From: an uncultured Pseudomonadota bacterium
Lineage (GTDB): Bacteria > Pseudomonadota > Gammaproteobacteria > Steroidobacterales > Steroidobacteraceae
Direction of reading: 5' to 3'
Length of the DNA: 12,085 bases
Assembly: GCA_903910215.1 (NCBI GenBank)
Contig: CAIVYV010000035.1
Coordinates: 1-12,085, forward strand
In this document: positions 7,288-12,085 of the stretch, piece after piece
Layout of the letters: every line of letters starts with the position of its first letter
How positions within the stretch are numbered: position 1 is the stretch's first letter
Translations under genes and position numbers: made by a program
Notes under the pieces: model-generated
What the model was told of the DNA's origin: nothing
The model's input: only the letters and a program-made list of their open reading frames with translations
The model's database searches: none

Positions 7288-8102
7288 GGTGAGAGACTCC
7301 TGAACAGCATGCGAACGGCAACCAGACAGAGGAACACGCCGAAGACTTGTGAGAGTCGTCGACGATCAAGACGATGAGCGAGACGTGCGCCGATCGGCGC
7401 CATCCACGTCGAGGTGGGTACGATCGCTATGAGCGCAGATAGGCTGATCAGGCCGATGGTTGCGCCTGGCATGTCGACCGGCGGGTCTGCGAGCAGATAC
7501 CCGATCGTGCCTGGCACGGCGAGCGCTAGGCCAAAAAACGCCGCTGTACCGACGGCGCGATGGATGGCGCTGCCGGTGAGCGTCATCACGGGAACCGAGA
7601 GCGTTCCTCCACCGATTCCCATCATGGTCGAGACCGTGCTGATGAGAGTGGCGATGAGATTGCCGCCGATTCCGCGCGGCACGGTTTCACGCAACCGCCA
7701 ATGGTCGAGCGGCAGCATCATTTTCGCCGCCACCAGAATCGCCACGAACGCGAAGACGCCCGCCAAGGTCTGGGCCGTCACGCGGGCGGCCAGCGCGCTG
7801 CCGATCACGCCACCCAGCAGCAGACCAGGTAACCACGCTTTGACGAGTGACCAATCGATACCGTCACGCGCAGCGTGAGCGCGGCTCGAGGCGATGGCTG
7901 TTGGGATGATGGTGGCCAGTGAGGTGGCGACCGCCACGTGCATCGAGCCCTCCGGCGGAACACCGAGATAGCGCAGCACCAGATCGAGCACGGGGACGAG
8001 CACGATGCCGCCGCCGACACCTAGCAATCCGGCAATGAGGCCGGCCACGAGCCCGGTCGACAGCAACAGGAGGGCCAGCGGCCAGAGGTTTATCCATTCC
8101 AT
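7284..8102 (-). CDS. TauE/SafE (sulfite exporter)-family membrane protein
   Basis: This 272-residue protein of the inner membrane has about eight hydrophobic segments (roughly 8-35, 52-71, 88-108, 112-131, 147-177, 187-205, 212-233, 251-268). It shows the twofold repeat of the family, with GLLGVGGGIVLVPVL at 25-39 and MGIGGGTLSVPVM at 161-173. Members export sulfite, sulfoacetate or other organic anions, but many are uncharacterised. It is the first gene of the leftward operon and its stop overlaps the GTG of the MaoC-like gene by 4 bp, so it should be made together with the catabolic enzymes. It may move the substrate or a product such as a carboxylate or sulfonate. No strong Shine-Dalgarno sequence precedes the ATG at 8102. 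The family call is strong; the transported compound is unknown. Confidence 0.92.
   Translation of the reverse strand: MEWINLWPLALLLLSTGLVAGLIAGLLGVGGGIVLVPVLDLVLRYLGVPPEGSMHVAVATSLATIIPTAIASSRAHAARDGIDWSLVKAWLPGLLLGGVIGSALAARVTAQTLAGVFAFVAILVAAKMMLPLDHWRLRETVPRGIGGNLIATLISTVSTMMGIGGGTLSVPVMTLTGSAIHRAVGTAAFFGLALAVPGTIGYLLADPPVDMPGATIGLISLSALIAIVPTSTWMAPIGARLAHRLDRRRLSQVFGVFLCLVAVRMLFRSLSP
7297..7301 (-). promoter_or_regulatory. Ribosome binding site for the GTG start of the MaoC-like gene
   Basis: AGGAG on the minus strand lies 9 bp before the GTG at 7287 and supports this non-ATG start. It lies within the last codons of the exporter gene. Confidence 0.65.
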
Positions 8103-8122
8103 GACAGGCGAAGTCTAGGACA

Positions 8123-8161
8123 TGGCGCGTGTTTCGGTCGGATAGCGTGATTTCCGCGCCA
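8123..8161. repeat. 7-bp inverted repeat in the divergent spacer
   Basis: TGGCGCG (8123-8129) and CGCGCCA (8155-8161) are perfect inverted copies separated by 25 bp. They sit between the exporter operon and thrA, where a regulator of either could bind. The arms are short and GC-rich, so chance is possible. There is no T-run after the right arm, so it is not a standard terminator. Confidence 0.35.
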
Positions 8162-8165
8162 AAAC

Positions 8166-8195
8166 TTGCGTGTGCAGGGCTCTGGCCGATACAGT
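8166..8195 (+). promoter_or_regulatory. thrA: Weak sigma70-like promoter candidate for thrABC
   Basis: TTGCGT (8166-8171) and TACAGT (8190-8195) are 18 bp apart and match the -35 and -10 consensus at 3 and 4 of 6 bases. Transcription from here would give a leader of roughly 27 bases. A TTGACG at 8195-8200 is a better -35 box by sequence, but no good -10 box lies at the right distance. Low confidence. Confidence 0.25.
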
Positions 8196-8228
8196 TGACG
8201 GGGTTTTTCAGCGGATTTTCTCAACATC

Positions 8229-10718
8229 ATGGCCGTTTCTTCACCCGCCGACTGGGTCGTGCACAAGTTCGGCGGATCGAGCGTCGCTGACGCCGATTGT
8301 TTCCGTCGTGTCGCCACTATTCTTAACGCTTGGGCGCCATCGCGCATGGGAGTCGTTTTGTCTGCCTGCAAGGGCGTCACAGACGGCTTACTGTCGCTCG
8401 TGGCCAAGGCTGAGCAGCGCGATCCCGCGTGGCGCGATGGCCTCATTGCCTTGCGTCAGCGACACGAGACGATCGCGAGTTCATTGCTGCCGAAGGCAGC
8501 AGTCGATGCTTATCTCGCTGGCTTCGATCGCGACTTGCAGGATCTCGAGGGCATCTTGCAGGCGGTTTCACTGACGCGATCCGCTTCACGCAATGTCACC
8601 GACTTGATTTCGGGCTACGGCGAAATTTGGTCAACACGCTTGTTTCGCGAGTTTTATGCGAGCAGCGGCAAGCGTCCCGGTGAGGTTCGTTGGCTCGATG
8701 CGCGCGAGGTGGTCGTGGTCGAGTGGGGTCCGCTCGGACCTATGGTGCAGTGGCAGGAATCGCAGCGCCGGATTCAGTCGGCGATTCCAGCGAATTTCGA
8801 GGGAACGCTGATTATCACGGGTTTCATCGCCGCTGATGCCCGCGGTGTACAGACGACGCTCGGTCGCAACGGCAGCGATTTTTCAGCGTCGATTTTCGGC
8901 TCCCTGCTCGATGCGCGCGAGATTCATATTTGGACTGACGTCGATGGCGTGCTGTCGGCCGATCCGCGTCGCGTGCCGGATGCGCAGGTGATCGATTCGC
9001 TGTCGTACAACGAGGCGATGGAGTTGGCGTACTTTGGCGCCAAGGTGATCCATCCGCAAACCATGGCGCCGGCGGTGGGTCGAGAGATCCCCATCTGGAT
9101 CCGCAACACCTTCGCGCCGGATCATCCTGCCACCTTGATCTGCGCAAGGCCGACCTCGGCGCTGGCCGTCAAAGGCATCACCACGATCGAGAACATCGCG
9201 CTCGTGAATCTCGAGGGCGCCGGCATGATCGGCGTGCCGGGCACCGCGCACCGACTATTTGGCGCGCTGCGCGAAGAGTCGATCTCGGTCGTGCTGATAT
9301 CGCAAGGCAGTTCTGAGCATTCGATCTGCTGCGCCGTTCCGAAGGAACAGGCTGATCGCGCAGTCGATGTGGTGAGAGCCGCTTTCTCGCGCGAGCTCGC
9401 CGATGGTCAGATCCAATCTGTCGAGGTCGATCGCGACCTGGCGATTCTCGCGGTCGTGGGCGATGGCATGGCCGGTATGCCGGGCATCTCGGCGAAGGTG
9501 TTCAACGCGCTTGGCATGGCCGGCGTCAACGTTCGCGCGATCGCGCAGGGTGCCTCCGAGCGCAATATCTCGGTGGTCGTTCCCGCTAAGGCAGCAACGC
9601 GCGCCTTGCGGGCAGTGCATGCGAGTTTCTATCTCTCGGCGCATACCGTGTCGGTCGGCATCATTGGTCCGGGTACTGTCGGCAAAGTGTTGCTCGATCA
9701 GATGGCCTCGCAATCGGCGCGTCTGCGTCGCGATTTCAAGCTGGATCTGCGCGTTCGTGGCTTGCTCTCGTCCAAACGTATGCTGCTGTCGGACAAGGGC
9801 GTCGATCTATCGCAATGGCAGAGCGAATTTGCAGCTGCCGATCGTCCGGCTGATCTTGCGGCGTTCGTCGAGCATGTGGGTGTCGATTATTTACCGCATC
9901 GCGTCATCATCGATTGCACGGCGAGCGGTGAGGTAGCCAAGCACTATGCAGACTGGCTCGCTGCTGGGATCCACATCGTCACCCCGAACAAAAAAGCCAA
10001 TAGCGCCCCGCTCGAGAGCTATCGCGCCTTGCACCGGGCACGTCGCCTAGGTGGAACCCATTACCTCTATGAAGCCACGGTCGGCGCTGGCTTGCCGGTC
10101 GTGCAGACGCTACGCGATCTGCGCGAGACGGGCGATGAAATCACGAGCATCGAAGGTATTTTCTCGGGCACGCTCGCTTATCTTTTCAACGTCTACGATG
10201 GTTCGCGCGAGTTCAGCGATATCGTCGTTGAGGCCAAACAGCGTGGTTACACCGAGCCGGATCCGCGCGATGATCTATCCGGCACCGACGTGGCTCGCAA
10301 GCTGATCATTCTCGGGCGCGAAATGGGTCTCGATCTCGAGATGTCGGACGTGCAGGTCGAGAGTTTGGTGCCAGCCGGTCTCGAACAGGGATCCATCGAC
10401 GACTTTTTGCAACGGTTGCCGCAGCACGACGCGGCGATGAAAGGCCGTTTCGAGCGCGCAACGGCCGCAGGCAAGGTCCTTCGCTACGTCGGTCGTCTGA
10501 CGGCTGATGGTAAGGCCACAGTCGGTGTAGTCGAGCTCGATCGCAAGCATCCCTTCGCGAATATTGCATTGACGGACAACGTGGTGCGCTTTGCGACCAG
10601 TCGCTACAACAATAATCCGCTGATCGTTCAAGGTCCTGGCGCGGGGCCTGAAGTCACGGCGGGCGGCATCTTTGCAGATCTGCTGCGTCTGTCTGCTTAT
10701 CTTGGAGCTCGCTTATGA
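8229..10718 (+). CDS. thrA: Bifunctional aspartokinase / homoserine dehydrogenase I
   Basis: This 829-residue fusion (E. coli ThrA has 820) catalyses the first and third steps from aspartate to threonine: aspartate to aspartyl phosphate, and aspartate semialdehyde to homoserine. The kinase part has KFGGSSVA (13-20), GRNGSDFSA (212-220) and TDVDGV (236-241). Two ACT regulatory segments follow, marked by LISQGSSEHSI (356-366) and VNVRAIAQGASERNISVVV (433-451), as in threonine-sensitive ThrA. The dehydrogenase part has nucleotide loop GPGTVG (480-485), TPNKKAN (585-591), YEATVGAGLPV (614-624) and DDLSGTDVARK (681-691), with Asp687 and Lys691 as the likely catalytic pair. Feedback inhibition by threonine is expected from the family. 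No good Shine-Dalgarno sequence precedes the ATG. The stop overlaps the thrB ATG by 4 bp, so the two are translationally coupled. Confidence 0.97.
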   Translation: MAVSSPADWVVHKFGGSSVADADCFRRVATILNAWAPSRMGVVLSACKGVTDGLLSLVAKAEQRDPAWRDGLIALRQRHETIASSLLPKAAVDAYLAGFDRDLQDLEGILQAVSLTRSASRNVTDLISGYGEIWSTRLFREFYASSGKRPGEVRWLDAREVVVVEWGPLGPMVQWQESQRRIQSAIPANFEGTLIITGFIAADARGVQTTLGRNGSDFSASIFGSLLDAREIHIWTDVDGVLSADPRRVPDAQVIDSLSYNEAMELAYFGAKVIHPQTMAPAVGREIPIWIRNTFAPDHPATLICARPTSALAVKGITTIENIALVNLEGAGMIGVPGTAHRLFGALREESISVVLISQGSSEHSICCAVPKEQADRAVDVVRAAFSRELADGQIQSVEVDRDLAILAVVGDGMAGMPGISAKVFNALGMAGVNVRAIAQGASERNISVVVPAKAATRALRAVHASFYLSAHTVSVGIIGPGTVGKVLLDQMASQSARLRRDFKLDLRVRGLLSSKRMLLSDKGVDLSQWQSEFAAADRPADLAAFVEHVGVDYLPHRVIIDCTASGEVAKHYADWLAAGIHIVTPNKKANSAPLESYRALHRARRLGGTHYLYEATVGAGLPVVQTLRDLRETGDEITSIEGIFSGTLAYLFNVYDGSREFSDIVVEAKQRGYTEPDPRDDLSGTDVARKLIILGREMGLDLEMSDVQVESLVPAGLEQGSIDDFLQRLPQHDAAMKGRFERATAAGKVLRYVGRLTADGKATVGVVELDRKHPFANIALTDNVVRFATSRYNNNPLIVQGPGAGPEVTAGGIFADLLRLSAYLGARL
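10704..10707 (+). promoter_or_regulatory. thrB: Ribosome binding site of thrB
   Basis: GGAG lies 7 bp before the thrB ATG, inside the last codons of thrA. It supports the overlapping ATGA start. Confidence 0.7.
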
Positions 10719-11650
10719 GTCGTGAGAGCGCCACGGCGTTCGCGCCGGCCTCGGTGGGTAATGTCGGTATCGGCTTCGACATTCTGGGATTTGCGGTCGA
10801 TGCGCTCGGTGATCGTGTGCGTGCGACGCGCAGTAAGGCGCCAGGAGTGCGAATCACGGGCTGCAGCGGCGTGGTGGCGGAGATTCCGCTCGAAGCTGAA
10901 AAAAATACGGCCGGTCGGTCGGTCATCGCGCTTGCCGTGGCGGCCAAGCCGCAGTTCGGTATCGAGTTGCATATCGAGAAGGGAATTCCGCTCGGCTCGG
11001 GCCTCGGTGGATCTGCGGCCTCTGCCGTAGCGGCCGTGGTGGCAGCCAACGCGCTGCTCGATCAACCATTCGAGAAGATCGATCTGCTGAAGTTTGCGAT
11101 GCAGGGCGAGGCGGTTGCGAGCGGGTCGATGCATGTCGACAACATTGCACCGTCGCTGTTCGGCGGTTTGGTGTTGACGGTCGGTATCGACAATCCGAGA
11201 GTTAAGCGGATTCCGGTGCCCAAAGGCATCAGTGCAGTGATTGTGCACCCGCACATGTTTCTTGCCACCAAGCAGGCTCGTGCGATTCTCAAACGCGATG
11301 TGGCGATGGCTGATTTCGTTTGGCAGACGGCCAACCTCGCCGGCTTTATTTCCGGTTGCTATACCGACGATCTCGAGTTGATCCGTGAGGGTCTGAACGA
11401 CGTCGTCATCGAGCCGCAGCGCCGGCAGTTGATCCCCGGGTTCACTGCGGTGCGCAATGCCTCGCTCGCCGCAGGCTCGCTCGGTTGTTCGATTTCGGGA
11501 GCAGGGCCCACCATGTTCGCTTGGGCCCAGACGGATGTTGCCGAAGCAGTGCGTTCGGCGATGGTGCAGGAGTTCGCCCGTCATGGCGTTGAGACCGACC
11601 ACTGGGTCGTCGGCGTCGAGTCGGACGGCGCACGCGTCGTCTCAGCCTGA
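10715..11650 (+). CDS. thrB: Homoserine kinase, GHMP family
   Basis: This 311-residue cytoplasmic enzyme phosphorylates homoserine with ATP to O-phosphohomoserine, the substrate of threonine synthase. It shows the N-terminal APASVGNVGIGFDILGFA segment (10-27), the GHMP ATP-binding motif GIPLGSGLGGSAASAVA (90-106), and the C-terminal GCSISGAGPTMFAW (257-270). Length agrees with E. coli ThrB (about 310). The GHMP type, rather than the unrelated choline-kinase-like ThrB found in many alpha- and betaproteobacteria, fits a gammaproteobacterial origin. The ATG overlaps the thrA stop and has a good GGAG. thrC follows after a 16-bp gap, completing the operon. Confidence 0.97.
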   Translation: MSRESATAFAPASVGNVGIGFDILGFAVDALGDRVRATRSKAPGVRITGCSGVVAEIPLEAEKNTAGRSVIALAVAAKPQFGIELHIEKGIPLGSGLGGSAASAVAAVVAANALLDQPFEKIDLLKFAMQGEAVASGSMHVDNIAPSLFGGLVLTVGIDNPRVKRIPVPKGISAVIVHPHMFLATKQARAILKRDVAMADFVWQTANLAGFISGCYTDDLELIREGLNDVVIEPQRRQLIPGFTAVRNASLAAGSLGCSISGAGPTMFAWAQTDVAEAVRSAMVQEFARHGVETDHWVVGVESDGARVVSA

Positions 11651-11666
11651 CCGAGCTCGCGGCACG

Positions 11667-12085
11667 ATGCGTTTTTTCAGTACCCGTGGTGAGCCCCTTG
11701 GCTTGAGTTTGAGTGAGGCTGTGTTGCGTGGTCTTGCTCCCGACGGCGGACTGTACGTGCCAGATGCCTGGCCGAGTCTTGCACTCCAGGACTTCGATCG
11801 CTGCGAGCCGCTTGCCGAGGTCGGTGCACGTCTAATCGCACCATTCGCGGTGGGCGATCGACTCGACTCTCTTGTCGCGGAAATCACAGCGGATGCATTT
11901 AATTTCGAGGCGCCGCTCGTGCCAGTCTCGGAAGCCGTTGGCGACGGGGAGATGCATGTTCTCGAGTTGTTCCACGGTCCGACGGCAGCCTTCAAAGATT
12001 TCGGGGCGCGCTTTCTTGCGGCGACCTTTCAGCGCTTGCGCTCGCCGATCGATCCGACAGTCAATATTTTGGTCGCCACCTCAGG
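11667..12085 (+). CDS. thrC: Threonine synthase, 3' end cut by window
   Basis: The first 139 codons of threonine synthase, the PLP enzyme that converts O-phosphohomoserine to threonine, are present and the frame is open to the window edge. The N-terminus MRFFSTRGE with LSEAVLRGLAPDGGLYVP (15-32) is typical. The PLP-binding lysine is Lys110 in FHGPTAAFKDFGARF (102-116), near the position in E. coli ThrC (Lys107). The sequence ends at NILVATS, just before the expected glycine-rich phosphate-binding part. The start is 16 bp after the thrB stop and has no convincing Shine-Dalgarno sequence, so it may depend on coupling to thrB. The identity is secure from motifs and operon position. Confidence 0.96.
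   Translation, partial: MRFFSTRGEPLGLSLSEAVLRGLAPDGGLYVPDAWPSLALQDFDRCEPLAEVGARLIAPFAVGDRLDSLVAEITADAFNFEAPLVPVSEAVGDGEMHVLELFHGPTAAFKDFGARFLAATFQRLRSPIDPTVNILVATS

Noticed and set aside
8122..8145. Seven-codon ORF before thrA considered as a thr leader peptide
   Set aside because: It has no Thr or Ile codons, no Shine-Dalgarno sequence and no following terminator hairpin, and it lies upstream of the promoter candidate.
10911..10923. Short GGTC triplicate in thrB
   Set aside because: Too short and within a conserved coding region; consistent with chance.
10697..11602. 301-codon open frame on the minus strand opposite thrB
   Set aside because: It is antisense to a clear homoserine kinase, has no recognisable motif and is rich in Arg and His, as expected of a GC-rich shadow frame.

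Overview
The window looks like chromosomal DNA of a GC-rich proteobacterium, probably a gammaproteobacterium. The best clue is a thrA-thrB-thrC operon with a fused aspartokinase/homoserine dehydrogenase, a GHMP-type homoserine kinase and threonine synthase, the arrangement known from enterobacteria and Xanthomonadales-like lineages. Genes are packed tightly (4-bp overlaps, 2-bp gaps). I see no RNA gene, IS element, CRISPR array or integrase, and no gene-free stretch longer than 126 bp.

Left part (1-8102) is a catabolic-looking block. A crotonase (cut by the window start) reads leftward. A two-gene unit reads rightward: a short-chain dehydrogenase, then a PuuE-like polysaccharide-deacetylase-fold hydrolase. 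Facing these is a five-gene leftward operon, in transcription order: TauE/SafE-type exporter, double-hotdog MaoC/mesaconyl-CoA-hydratase-like protein, MmgE/PrpD-family protein, PaaK-like acyl-CoA ligase, and amidase. Every junction in it is an overlap or a 2-bp gap. Together the genes supply amide or cyclic-amide hydrolysis, CoA activation, several hydratase/dehydratase steps, one alcohol/ketone oxidoreduction and anion export. That is the skeleton of a degradation pathway for an amide-containing acid. I do not recognise the pathway or its substrate, and this block is the part most likely to be undescribed.

Right part (8229-12085) is ordinary housekeeping: thrA, thrB (ATGA overlap with thrA) and thrC (cut by the window end) make threonine from aspartate. 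A 126-bp divergent spacer (8103-8228) separates it from the catabolic operon. It holds a weak promoter candidate and a 7-bp inverted repeat, but no Thr/Ile-rich leader peptide of the E. coli thrL kind.
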